Source: Aeoliella mucimassa (GTDB lineage Bacteria; Planctomycetota; Planctomycetia; Pirellulales; Lacipirellulaceae). From it: a stretch of DNA of 64,000 nucleotides. Made by a program: the position numbers and the translations under genes. The notes below the pieces were generated by a model. That model was not told the DNA's origin, made no database searches, and saw nothing but the letters and a program-made list of their open reading frames with translations. Position 1 is the first letter of the stretch, and each line of letters opens with the position of its first letter. Shown here one piece after another: positions 1-8,615 of the stretch. The stretch covers positions 5,332,001 through 5,396,000 of the forward strand of contig NZ_CP036278.1 in the NCBI RefSeq assembly GCF_007748035.1, written 5' to 3'.

Positions 1-768
1 CACCTGCCCCGCAGAGAGTTGCGGGCGAGCCACTCGTTTGGGGGAAAACTGGCCAAGCTCCACCACGTCGTGCACGGTTCCGGCCTGTAGGAACTTGATT
101 TTCTGTCCCTTCTTCACGGTGCCGTTCATTACCCGCACGTAGGTTACCGCACCGCGGAACTCGTCGTACACGCTGTCGAACACCATCGCTTGCAGCGTGT
201 CCTTGGGATCGCCGGTGGGAGCCGGTACCCGCTCAACCACCGCTCGAATTACCTCGTCGCAGCCGACGCCAGTCTTGGCACTACAACCGAGCACTTCGTC
301 GGGATCAATGGCGAGCGTCTGCTCCATCTCCTGCTTCACTTCATCGGGACGAGCATGGTTCAGGTCCACCTTGTTCATCACCGGCACGATCGCCAGGTCC
401 TGCTCCATCGCCGCGTAGGCGTTGGCCACCGTTTGGGCTTCGACCCCTTGGAACGCATCGACCAACAGCACCGCACCCTCGCAACAAGCAAGCGAACGCG
501 AGACTTCGTACTGGAAGTCGACATGGCCCGGCGTGTCGATCAGGTTTAGCTCGTACTCTTTGCCATCCACTTTGGCTCGCATGGTCACCGCGCGGGCTTT
601 GATGGTAATGCCCCGCTGGCGCTCGAGCTCCATGTCGTCGAGCACTTGCTCTTTCATATCCCGCTTGCTGATCGTCTCGGTGATCTCAAGCAGCCGGTCG
701 GCAAGCGTGCTCTTCCCGTGATCGATGTGGGCAACGATGGAGAAATTGCGAATGTTCTTAGGATCCAT
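1..768 (-). CDS. lepA: Elongation factor 4 (LepA), N-terminal part
   Basis: Ribosome-associated GTPase that back-translocates stalled ribosomes. The 256 visible codons start at the ATG at 766-768 and run off the left edge, so roughly the last 340 residues of a usual 600 are missing. The G domain is clear: P-loop AHIDHGKST at residues 13-21, RQRGITIKA switch region, DTPGHVDF, and MNKVDL. Domain II begins before the edge. The start MDPKNIRNFSIVAHIDHGK is typical of the family. No neighbour on this strand is visible upstream; the nearest gene reads the other way. Confidence 0.96.
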   Translation of the reverse strand, partial: MDPKNIRNFSIVAHIDHGKSTLADRLLEITETISKRDMKEQVLDDMELERQRGITIKARAVTMRAKVDGKEYELNLIDTPGHVDFQYEVSRSLACCEGAVLLVDAFQGVEAQTVANAYAAMEQDLAIVPVMNKVDLNHARPDEVKQEMEQTLAIDPDEVLGCSAKTGVGCDEVIRAVVERVPAPTGDPKDTLQAMVFDSVYDEFRGAVTYVRVMNGTVKKGQKIKFLQAGTVHDVVELGQFSPKRVARPQLSAGQV

Positions 769-1394
769 AAGGGAGGGGCCAAAGGTGGGAGGTCGGGGCC
801 AGCGTGCCGGCCAGCCAAATCGGGGGTTCGCTGCGAGTCGGTGTAGCCCCTCAATATATCATGGGTGAGCAGCCTAACTAAATGGGACTGCCCGGCGGCC
901 GCCCGCTTTGCGGAGGACCGTTTTCGCCCCCAAAAAGGGGACAAATTGCGGGCGAGACCAAAATCGCAGCAGAAGAGCAAAAAAAGTTGCCTGCTGGATA
1001 GCCAAAATAGGGACCTGCCAACGCTGCTTATCGCGATCCGGCCATCGGTGGTTAGGCTTCGAGCTTGCGAAATCGCGCACTCATTCAGCAGCCGAAAAAG
1101 CTCCTCCTGAACTGCCCATCTCTCCTAATCTTCGATGTGTTTTCGTAATGATGCGCGTGGTCGAATTGATCCATTCGAAAGCGGACTTCCAGCTCGTTTA
1201 TTTGCCATTTCGGCCCCTCATGTCGAACTCATCAAAACGTAACTCAATCTTCACACTGTCTTCATCCAAGCGGATTGGCAGAGGAATATACTACGCGTCT
1301 TAGTTTTGCTGCCACCGCTGGGTATCCCCATTACTGCTGTTTTATCCCAGCAGAGCTTATCGCCCCCTTAGATATACACCAGGAGTTGACACTA
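769..1394. other. Intergenic region between lepA and the PEP-CTERM gene
   Basis: About 620 bases between two divergent genes. I see no credible reading frame, tRNA or strong hairpin. It must hold the promoters of both genes, but I cannot place them with confidence. Overlapping frames run through it without a ribosome site or family likeness. Confidence 0.5.
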
Positions 1395-2696
1395 ATGAGA
1401 GCTTATATCGCTTTGCTAGCCTGCGGGCTGGCAATCGCCGCGACGGAAAGCGCCGTGGCTGTCACCACGACCACGCTGACGTACCAGCAAGGTACCGATG
1501 GGTACAGCGGAACCGTCGAACGCCGCATTGGCCGTGCCGAAGCAGAACAGGGCGACGACCCTGTCGACACCGTCGACGCGAGCTTCTATCTCGACGGTGG
1601 CCCCACCGCCTCGGATCGCAAGGACCTGCTGATTCGCTTCGAAAACACCTCGATCCCCAGTGGTGCGGTGATCTTGAATGCTAGCCTCGGATTCACCACG
1701 AGCAGTGTCACCTCCAACAATGTCTCGGGTGGTGCATTCAACGTTTACTCGTTGAGCTCCCCTTTCGGTTCCGATGAGACCTTCGACAGCTACACCGGCG
1801 GCAACGGCCTCGATGGCGGTACTGCCATGATCCTGGGCAGCTTCGATGGCATGACCACCGTCGAAACCACCTCCTACGCCCGCATTGATCGCGAAATGCA
1901 ACTTGTCGCCAACGGCGGCACCTCCTACGGCTTTGGTGTTCGCACCGACCGCAGCGGCGACGGCTGGAGCTACCACACCTCGGTGAGCAGCGCCTTCGAA
2001 AGTCGTCCCACGCTGAACGTGACTTACACCATGGACTCGGGCGTGGAACTGCAAACGCAGAATCCCACGGTCGATATCTTCCCGAACGGCGTGAATGCCG
2101 ACACGGCTGGCACGCTGATCAATGGCAACAGTGCCGATCAATACTTCCTCGATGGCGAAGACCTGGATAACAACTCCTACGATCAACCTTACCTAGTTCA
2201 GTTCGGTGGTCTCGACTTGAGTGAGTACGACGAAATCGTTCAGGCCGAGCTGGTACTCGTTACCGGTTTTTCCAATGGTGCTTCGGATTCTCCCGGACCG
2301 TTCACGGTGCACCAAATCATGCAACCGTGGGACGAGAACACCACCTACGAAAGCCTCGACAGCGACTCGGACGCTAGCTCGAACGAAACTCAAGAGCTGA
2401 TCGATGGTGGCTTCATTGCTGAAGAGGCCCAATCGATCATCGACATGAACGATACCGAAGTGCTGTACATCGACGTGCAATCGATCGTCGAAAACTGGCG
2501 AGCTGGCGATGCCAACTACGGCCTGTACATTGCTTCTGGTGGCACCGGCAACGGCTGGCAAATCTTCACCAGCGGTGCTACCGAAGCTGGCTTCCAGCCC
2601 GAGCTTCGTGTGGTTGGTCGCCAAGTTCCTGAGCCAGGCAGCATCGCCCTGGCGGTACTCGGCATAGTTGGCCTGCTGGCTGCTCGACGCCGCTAG
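1395..2696 (+). CDS. Exported PEP-CTERM protein with two DNRLRE-like modules
   Basis: 433 residues. An N-terminal signal peptide (MRAYIALLACGLAIAATESAVA) is followed by two similar beta-rich modules, about residues 25-215 and 225-400. Both have the D..LLIRF / ..ARLRL...R..LNVTY type pattern of DNRLRE-like domains, which are carried by surface proteins. The C-terminus is a PEP-CTERM sorting tag: VPEPGSIALAVLG, a hydrophobic stretch and a final RRR. This predicts processing by an exosortase-type system; an EpsI homologue lies at 46.3 kb. I chose the ATG at 1395 because AGGAG lies 10 bases upstream and the signal peptide begins there, although the frame stays open further back. A terminator follows. 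The ligand or role is unknown. Confidence 0.85.
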   Translation: MRAYIALLACGLAIAATESAVAVTTTTLTYQQGTDGYSGTVERRIGRAEAEQGDDPVDTVDASFYLDGGPTASDRKDLLIRFENTSIPSGAVILNASLGFTTSSVTSNNVSGGAFNVYSLSSPFGSDETFDSYTGGNGLDGGTAMILGSFDGMTTVETTSYARIDREMQLVANGGTSYGFGVRTDRSGDGWSYHTSVSSAFESRPTLNVTYTMDSGVELQTQNPTVDIFPNGVNADTAGTLINGNSADQYFLDGEDLDNNSYDQPYLVQFGGLDLSEYDEIVQAELVLVTGFSNGASDSPGPFTVHQIMQPWDENTTYESLDSDSDASSNETQELIDGGFIAEEAQSIIDMNDTEVLYIDVQSIVENWRAGDANYGLYIASGGTGNGWQIFTSGATEAGFQPELRVVGRQVPEPGSIALAVLGIVGLLAARRR

Positions 2697-2732
2697 TCGG
2701 CTCCACGAGCCATCACCTACTGCAACTCACAA

Positions 2733-2768
2733 AGGGCAAGCCGCTCATCGGCTTGCTCTTTTTTTATT
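2733..2768 (+). terminator. Intrinsic terminator of the PEP-CTERM gene
   Basis: A stem GGCAAGCCG / CGGCTTGCTC with a short loop is followed directly by a run of T (2757-2765). It lies 37 bases after the stop codon. Confidence 0.85.
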
Positions 2769-2816
2769 TCTCCTCATTGATCGTTACTTCCGACGAAGCA
2801 TAGGGATTGTTATTCA

Positions 2817-3146
2817 TCACTCGTCACCAGGGCGGGTCTCTTCGTCTAGCCACAACAGGTACTCACGGCTACCGTCGACGATCGGCACCACGATGATCTC
2901 CGGCACGTCGTACGGGTGGAGTTCGGTAATCACGCGTTTGACCGACTCGATGTGCTCGCCAGTGGTCTTCATGTGCACCACGAACTCTTCCGCAAACTCG
3001 ACTTTGCCTTGCCAGCGGTAGACGCTTCGCACAGGGCCGCTGATCTGAGCACAGGCGACGAGCCGGTGGTCGACCAGCTCGACCGCAATCTTTTCGGCCA
3101 CCGCATGGTCGCCGGTGGTAGTGGTGATTTGCACGTACGGTTGCAT
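2817..3146 (-). CDS. cutA: CutA-family protein
   Basis: Small trimeric cytoplasmic protein of the CutA1 family, linked to divalent-ion tolerance in Escherichia coli; the molecular role is debated. The 109 residues match the usual length. Family motifs are ACAQI-GPVRSVYRWQGKVE in the middle and HPYDVPEIIVVPIVDGS-EYL--WL near the C-terminus. The start at 3146 gives MQPYVQITTTTGD, the normal N-terminus; a longer frame upstream has no family likeness. It is divergent from the glycosyltransferase gene, with 169 bases between the starts. Confidence 0.93.
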   Translation of the reverse strand: MQPYVQITTTTGDHAVAEKIAVELVDHRLVACAQISGPVRSVYRWQGKVEFAEEFVVHMKTTGEHIESVKRVITELHPYDVPEIIVVPIVDGSREYLLWLDEETRPGDE

Positions 3147-3315
3147 CGGTGGATCCCCAGGATGGCGAACGGTTTCTATCGATTGTAGCGGAAGCCCCGC
3201 CTGTGCGCGGAGGTTCGTTTGCGATTGCACGTCGGGGCTCCGCTCGCGAGTTCGCGGCGAACTAAGTTTGGATATCCAGCACACGAATCTCCTCCTTGCG
3301 TCGCGTAGGTGCCCG

Positions 3316-4551
3316 ATGTCGAGCCAACCTCCTACCTTACAGCTCTACCCTCCCCCGCCGAGCCCCCCCGCTGCGCCCGCGATTCCTGAAATCCGCGTTC
3401 CGGTTGTCGACGACCCGGTGCTGCTGCCGATCCATCCGCTTACCACCGTGCAGGTGCTGCACGTGATCAATGGCGAGCACTACTCGGGTGCTGAACGGGT
3501 GCAGGACCTGCTGGCAGTGCGACTGCCGGACGAAGGAGTAAAAGCCGATCTGGTTGCCATCAAGCCTGGCAAGTTTGGCGAGGTGCGTCGTTCGAGTTCG
3601 CGACTTACGCTGCTGCCGATGCGGGGCCGATTCGACCTGCGTGTGGTCGGCAAGCTTAAGCAACTGGTGCGCCGCCATCAGTACCAAGTGCTCCACGCCC
3701 ATACGCCGCGGACCGCGCTGGTGACCGCCATGGTCGCTCGCAGCCTGGGCCTGCCTTGGGTGTATCACGTTCACAGTCCGGTGTCGCGCGATAGCGAACG
3801 TCGCTGGCAAAACTGGATCAATACCAAAGTCGAACGCTTCTGCTTGTCGAGTGCCTCGCGGGTGGTGGTGGTTTCGCCGTCGCTCGAGTCGTACATGCAC
3901 GAGCAAGGGGTCAGCGAAGAGCGAATCGTCTGCATTCCTAACGGGGTGCCAGCGACCGACATCCAGCGGCCTGCGGTGCCGGTGGCATCGCCGATGGTGG
4001 TCGGCATGGTCGCCTTGTTCCGCCCCCGCAAAGGAACCGAGGTGCTGCTCGAGGGCATCCACCGCGCCCGTAACGAAGGCAAGGACCTGCGACTGCGGCT
4101 GATCGGTGGGTTCGAGACTCCCGAGTACGAACAGCAAATTCGTCAGCTGGTCGACAAGCTCGACCTTGGCCAGCACGTCGAGTTCACTGGATTCACCAGC
4201 GCGGTCGCCGAAGAGCTGGCGACGCTCGATATCATGGCGCTGCCGAGCTTGTATGGCGAAGGGCTGCCGATGGTTGTGCTCGAAGCCATGGCGGCCGGCG
4301 TGCCGGTGGTTGCCTCGCGGGTGGAAGGTGCCACCGCGGCGATTCAACACCTGAAGACCGGCATGCTCGTCGAACCAAACAACCCCGAGCAGTTGGCCCA
4401 GACGCTGGCCGCGTTCGCCAACAATCACATCGACCACTCGACGATGGCTGCCGCGGCGATGGCTCGCCATGCGGAGTACTACTCCGACGTCACCATGGCC
4501 CGCGGCATGGCTGCCCTCTATCGCGAAGTGCTCGCAGAAGCACGCGTGTAG
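3316..4551 (+). CDS. Glycosyltransferase family 4
   Basis: 411-residue GT-B glycosyltransferase that should move a sugar from a nucleotide donor to an unknown acceptor, at the cytoplasmic face of the membrane. The N-terminal half has VLHVINGEHYSGAERV (around residue 49) and LHAHTPRTALV. The C-terminal donor domain has GMVALFRPRKGTEVLLEGI and LPSLYGEGLPMVVLEAMAAG, which contains the E-x7-E motif, then PVVASRVEG. The first 35 residues are Pro-rich and poorly conserved. The ATG at 3316 is preferred; the longer frame overlaps the divergent cutA promoter. No other polysaccharide genes are nearby, so the product cannot be stated. Confidence 0.9.
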   Translation: MSSQPPTLQLYPPPPSPPAAPAIPEIRVPVVDDPVLLPIHPLTTVQVLHVINGEHYSGAERVQDLLAVRLPDEGVKADLVAIKPGKFGEVRRSSSRLTLLPMRGRFDLRVVGKLKQLVRRHQYQVLHAHTPRTALVTAMVARSLGLPWVYHVHSPVSRDSERRWQNWINTKVERFCLSSASRVVVVSPSLESYMHEQGVSEERIVCIPNGVPATDIQRPAVPVASPMVVGMVALFRPRKGTEVLLEGIHRARNEGKDLRLRLIGGFETPEYEQQIRQLVDKLDLGQHVEFTGFTSAVAEELATLDIMALPSLYGEGLPMVVLEAMAAGVPVVASRVEGATAAIQHLKTGMLVEPNNPEQLAQTLAAFANNHIDHSTMAAAAMARHAEYYSDVTMARGMAALYREVLAEARV

Positions 4552-4585
4552 CCGTCCGTAGGTGGTGTGCATCATTGCTGATTGC

Positions 4586-4888
4586 TTAGTCATCTTCCTG
4601 TGCCCGCATGAATACCACAACCAGTGCCGCGGCAATCAGAAACAAACTGAGCGATATGGCGAAGTGGGTAAATTCCATCATTAGCAGGAGACCGATCGAG
4701 CTGACCCCGGAGAGCAGACTCCACACACCAGCGGTTACGCCGCCGAGCATTAAGAAAATGTTACCAACATTTCGCGATGTATCGGCCAGCGATCGCTTGC
4801 TAGTGGGCTCCGAAAAGTCGTACCCGCATGCTTCACATTTCACTGCCGTCTGCCCCATACTGGCTTGGCACTTTGGACAAATAGCCAT
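4586..4888 (-). CDS. Zinc-ribbon membrane protein, unknown function
   Basis: 100 residues. It opens with a zinc ribbon (CPKCQASMGQTAVKCEACGY, two CxxC pairs, residues 4-23). A short linker and two hydrophobic segments follow (about residues 43-62 and 70-92), ending in an acidic tail. This is a common layout for small membrane proteins that are named only by domain. The start at 4888 has GGAG eight bases upstream; the ATG nine codons earlier lacks a site. It lies 70 bases downstream of another small membrane gene on the same strand and may be co-transcribed with it. Confidence 0.75.
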   Translation of the reverse strand: MAICPKCQASMGQTAVKCEACGYDFSEPTSKRSLADTSRNVGNIFLMLGGVTAGVWSLLSGVSSIGLLLMMEFTHFAISLSLFLIAAALVVVFMRAQEDD

Positions 4889-4958
4889 CTCTATTGCTCC
4901 TACCTTTTCACTCAAATCCGCCGCTTCCAGGTGAGTGCCCCAGTCGCAGCACCACGCC

Positions 4959-5138
4959 TCACTTCAAGACAAGCGTGCCGATCACTGCCAGCACCGAGCT
5001 CACGACGACCACTAGCACCAGAACCGCGAGGATGTTTTGGATGATGTTCTCGCGTTCCGATTGCTCGGGCGGAGCCAGACCCAAGAGCCGGCAGACGCCG
5101 AGGAACAATATCAAAAGCCAATCGAGTCCGCCCCACAC
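4959..5138 (-). CDS. Small membrane protein, GTG start
   Basis: A 59-residue frame beginning with GTG. It reads MWGGLDWLLILFLGVCRLLG, a polar stretch PPEQSERENIIQ, then NILAVLVLVVVVSSVLAVIG and a short tail. Two membrane segments are evident. An AGAGG site lies eight bases before the GTG, and an in-frame stop precedes it. It sits directly upstream of the zinc-ribbon membrane gene on the same strand. No function can be given. Hydrophobic codon use and a plausible ribosome site support it, but it is short. Confidence 0.55.
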   Translation of the reverse strand: MWGGLDWLLILFLGVCRLLGLAPPEQSERENIIQNILAVLVLVVVVSSVLAVIGTLVLK

Positions 5139-5438
5139 GAGTAAGCCTCTTCGCTTGTTCTAGGATGCTGTTAGTTACGGTCACCGCTGGCGGGTGTCTA
5201 GTTGATTCTATCGATCGCAGGTGCGCGATGCCACACATCGCGGGGTTCCTCATCATGGTCGATCTCCTACTTACTGGGCGAAATGTCGTTGGTTCGGGTT
5301 ATGCGGTTTGTGCTCTCGATGCCAGTCGCGGGTTCCGTGGCGAACTCCCGCCCGCAGGCTGGAGCCAAAACTATATTTTCGTGAGGCCCCCTGCGAGTGG
5401 GCCGCAGGCGGTTTCCCATTGAATCAGGATTCATCATC

Positions 5439-6635
5439 ATGTCGAAGCGTATTGGCATTCTCACCAGCGGCGGCGATTGCCCCGGTCTCAACGCGGTGAT
5501 TCGCGGCACTGCGAAAAGCTGCGACCAGCTGGGATACGACTGCATTGGATTCCTCAAGGGATACGAAGGTCTCTACGACCCGGTGCAATACGTGCCGATC
5601 ACGCCGAAGAACACCAAAGGCATCCTGAGCCAAGGCGGCACGATTCTCGGCTCGACGAACAAAGGTCGCTTCGCAGCGGTCAAAGGGGTAAACAACCGAG
5701 TCGAAATCGAACAGCACCTGATCGAAGGGGTGAAGAAAACCATCGAACAGCTCGACATCGACGGACTCATTTGCGTCGGCGGCGATGGCTCGCTGGCCAT
5801 TGCCCAACAGTTCCACGAAAATGGCATCCCCGTGGTCGGCGTGCCGAAGACCATCGACAACGACCTGTCGGCCACCGCGTTTACGTTCGGATTCGACAGC
5901 GCGATTGAGTGCGCAACCGACGCCCTCGACCGCCTGCACACCACGGCCGCCAGTCACGAGCGGATCATGGTGCTCGAAGTGATGGGTCGCCATGCGGGCT
6001 GGATTGCCTTGCACGCTGGCATCGCCGGCGGCGGCGACGTGATCCTCATTCCAGAGATCCCTTGGAAGTTCGAGCACATTTGCCACAAGATCCTGCACCG
6101 CGAGAGCCAAGGCAAGAAGTTCACCCTGGTCGTCGTGGCCGAAGGTGCACACATGCCCGACGGCAACATGGTCGGCCAGGAAGTCAGCGGCCAGCAGCTC
6201 AAACTCGGCGGCATCGGCCGCGCGGTGACCGACGAAATCGAACGCCGGCTCCATCGCGAAACCCGACTCTGCGTGCTCGGTCACCTGCAACGCGGCGGTG
6301 CGCCCACCACGTTCGATCGTGCACTGGCCACCCAGTTCGGCGCCCATGCGGTTCGCATGGTGGTCGAAGGTCGCTTCGGCGAGATGCTCTGCTATCGCCC
6401 ACCAGAGATGACCAGCGTGCCGATTTCCGAAGCGGTCAGCCGGATCCGCCAGGTCGACCCCGACGGGCCGATGGTGCAAGCAGCCCGGGCGCTGGGACTG
6501 AGCTTCGGCGACCGCCCGGCCGACGAGCTTTCGATCGGCGTATTCGACAAAAACGTCTGTTATATCCATAGTCGCCCCGAGGGAGAGGAGCTGCTTGCGG
6601 ATACCGAAGCTGCCGTGGAAGCGGCATTGTCGTAA
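5439..6635 (+). CDS. pfkA: 6-phosphofructokinase
   Basis: Phosphorylates fructose 6-phosphate to fructose 1,6-bisphosphate in glycolysis. The 398 residues carry GGDCPGLNAVIRG (11-23), GGDGS (114-118), PKTIDND (136-142) and MGRHAG (182-187). Gly in GGDGS points to ATP as donor, since pyrophosphate enzymes usually have GGDD. PKTIDND rather than PGTIDND places it in the mixed group III. That donor assignment follows family rules and is not proven. The ATG at 5439 begins MSKRIGILTSGG, as expected; the upstream frame adds 14 unrelated residues. The 300 bases before it hold no gene that I can support. Confidence 0.95.
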   Translation: MSKRIGILTSGGDCPGLNAVIRGTAKSCDQLGYDCIGFLKGYEGLYDPVQYVPITPKNTKGILSQGGTILGSTNKGRFAAVKGVNNRVEIEQHLIEGVKKTIEQLDIDGLICVGGDGSLAIAQQFHENGIPVVGVPKTIDNDLSATAFTFGFDSAIECATDALDRLHTTAASHERIMVLEVMGRHAGWIALHAGIAGGGDVILIPEIPWKFEHICHKILHRESQGKKFTLVVVAEGAHMPDGNMVGQEVSGQQLKLGGIGRAVTDEIERRLHRETRLCVLGHLQRGGAPTTFDRALATQFGAHAVRMVVEGRFGEMLCYRPPEMTSVPISEAVSRIRQVDPDGPMVQAARALGLSFGDRPADELSIGVFDKNVCYIHSRPEGEELLADTEAAVEAALS

Positions 6636-6692
6636 GATTTTCCGGTATCGCAGACGTTGCGGGCCCCTTCCTCAAGCGGTAATTTGGAATCT

Positions 6693-7700
6693 ATGAACAT
6701 CACTACCCCTTTCCGATCGTCGGCGCTTGCGGCCTTGAGCCTCGCGCTGTTGGCAACACTAATCCCCACTGCTGCCCAGGCGGGCGACTCCGCTTACACT
6801 TGGGCCGATAACGAGGAGAAGCACGAGTGCGAACTCACGCTCAACGGCAGTCCGCTTGTGCGATACATGTACGCTCCCATCGACGAGTCGAACGGCGAGC
6901 GTCGCGCGGAAACCTATAAGCCTTACCTGCACGTGTTCAGCCCCGATGGATCGAAGATCATCACCAAGGGCCCTGGCGGATTATTCCCCCACCACCGCGG
7001 CATCTTCTACGGCTTCAATCGCATCACCTACGGCGACGGCAAGAAGTGCGACACCTGGCACTGCCATGGCAAGGCTTTCACTGAGCACGAACGATTCTCG
7101 ATGATGGAATCGTATCCCACGAGCGGTGCAATTGAATCCGTCGTCTACTGGCACGGGCAAGAAGGCGAAGTCTTCGCTACCGAAGAACGGACCATGCAAG
7201 TCGGTCAGGTCGACGGCATGACTCAAATCGATTTTGTCTCCACGCTCACCCCAGCGAAGAACATCGACAAGATCCACCTCGATGGCGACCCGCAGCACGC
7301 CGGCGTGCAGTTCCGTGCTTCGCAAAAGGTGCCGGACGAAACCGCCAAGCAAACCTATTACCTGCGCCCCGATGGCAAAGGCAAAGAGGGCGAGACCCGC
7401 AACTGGGATCAGAACAAGCCCGACTCGGATGAGAGCAAACTGTGCATCGACCTGCCCTGGCACGCGGTCTGCTTCGTGCTCGATGGCGAGCGATACACCG
7501 TGGTTCGCTGCAACCACCCCGAGAATCCCAAGCCGGCCCGCTATAGCGAACGCGACTACGCCCGCTTCGGTTCGTACTTCGCGACCGACGTCACGCCCGA
7601 AAAGCCGCTGACCGTGAAGTACCGCTTCGTCGTCAAGCAAGGCGAGCTGACCGTCGACGAGTGCAAGGCGATCTGCGACGGATTTGTCGCTGCCGAGTAA
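6693..7700 (+). CDS. Exported DUF6807 (PmoA-like) protein
   Basis: 335 residues with a signal peptide (about residues 1-29, ending TAAQAG). The mature part resembles DUF6807, named PmoA-like in databases. Recognisable features are the opening strand YTWADNEE, PYLHVFSPDG, the FPHHRGIFYGFNR motif, a WHCHGKAF segment and a closing YRFVVKQGELT. The family is abundant in planctomycetes and often lies near sugar-degradation genes, but no such genes are here and no activity is established. Start chosen at 6693 because the signal peptide begins there. It is followed by a strong terminator. Confidence 0.85.
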   Translation: MNITTPFRSSALAALSLALLATLIPTAAQAGDSAYTWADNEEKHECELTLNGSPLVRYMYAPIDESNGERRAETYKPYLHVFSPDGSKIITKGPGGLFPHHRGIFYGFNRITYGDGKKCDTWHCHGKAFTEHERFSMMESYPTSGAIESVVYWHGQEGEVFATEERTMQVGQVDGMTQIDFVSTLTPAKNIDKIHLDGDPQHAGVQFRASQKVPDETAKQTYYLRPDGKGKEGETRNWDQNKPDSDESKLCIDLPWHAVCFVLDGERYTVVRCNHPENPKPARYSERDYARFGSYFATDVTPEKPLTVKYRFVVKQGELTVDECKAICDGFVAAE

Positions 7701-7752
7701 GCCCTTGGTTTAGCCGCAACACCGTGCGACGACCACCTGCAAAGCAATCCAC

Positions 7753-7786
7753 AAAACAGATTCCCAGCGATGGGAATCTGTTTTTA
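7753..7786 (+). terminator. Terminator hairpin built on an AGATTCCCA box
   Basis: Stem AAACAGATTCCCA, loop GCGA, stem TGGGAATCTGTTT, then further T residues. The arms use the same AGATTCCCA/TGGGAATCT box that recurs in the two long repeats at 17.4 and 62 kb. Confidence 0.85.
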
Positions 7787-8615
7787 TATGCGCTGATGTT
7801 GCGGCTGATTGGTTGGAACTTTCATTCTGCGGGAGCATCCAATGACGGAAGAATCTCGTAGGTCACAGGACCCCAACGAGCGTTCCGACGATACGTCGGT
7901 CCTCGGCCATATTCCTCAAATCTCCCCCCTCCCCTCGGGAGTCTTTTTGCCCCCAAAAGCGGGAAATCGATTCGTGGGGGCTTTATTCTCTCCGCACCGA
8001 GGGCGGCAACTTCACGTTTCGCCTGGGTTTACCGACATTTTTTGCATTGTCAAAAAACGCCCGCCGGGAGTTTCGCCCCACCCTGCTGTTGAGTGGGGGC
8101 AAAACGATTCTTCTCCCTCGCTGGGATCAACGACACGGACCGCGTGGCGGTCCGGCTAGGGAGGTACTAGGATCGTTGACCTTCGCGCGGCAGGAAGCCG
8201 AAAGCTTAACGCCGACAGCCGATAGCCAAATTGTCAAACAGCGTCGCACCCATCACGCGGTGGTGCACTGATCATTAGTGCACATCTGGTGGCCAATTTC
8301 TACTAGAAAATGGAAAGATTCTTCGGCCACGGATGAACACCGATGAAACACGGATAACGAATTACACCCTCCCTCGGGAGGGTCCGGCTATCAGGCCGGG
8401 GGAGGGGCGCTACGCAAAACCAAACCTGGGGCGACACTTCGGCTCGTGGAACTCGCCGGCGTTTGCCCCAGGCTAATCTGTTTCGCCACTCCGTGGCTTA
8501 AAAGGTAAAGGAGTTGTCACCACACTGTAACCCAGGCCCTTGTGGCCTGCTGGAGGTGCCACGCATTCCGCCACAAGGGCGGAGGCTACAACTGTTTCCA
8601 TATTGCGAGAAGAGT
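7787..8615. other. Gene-free region with pieces of dispersed repeats
   Basis: About 830 bases without a credible gene. The stretch 8195-8325 resembles part of the 17.4-kb repeat (a CCGACAGCCGATAGC segment, then ATTAG, then GGTGGCCAATT). 8365-8405 has a hairpin-rich CCCTCCCTCGGGAGGGTCCGG... block, similar to 18110-18165. 8538-8579 holds an inverted repeat CCCTTGTGG / CCACAAGGG. These look like repeat debris between the DUF6807 gene and the convergent gene at 8616. Confidence 0.6.

Noticed and set aside
4912-5256. 114-residue minus-strand frame
   Set aside because: Arg/Ser/Gly-rich, out of frame with the hydrophobic 59-residue frame, which has a ribosome site and membrane segments.
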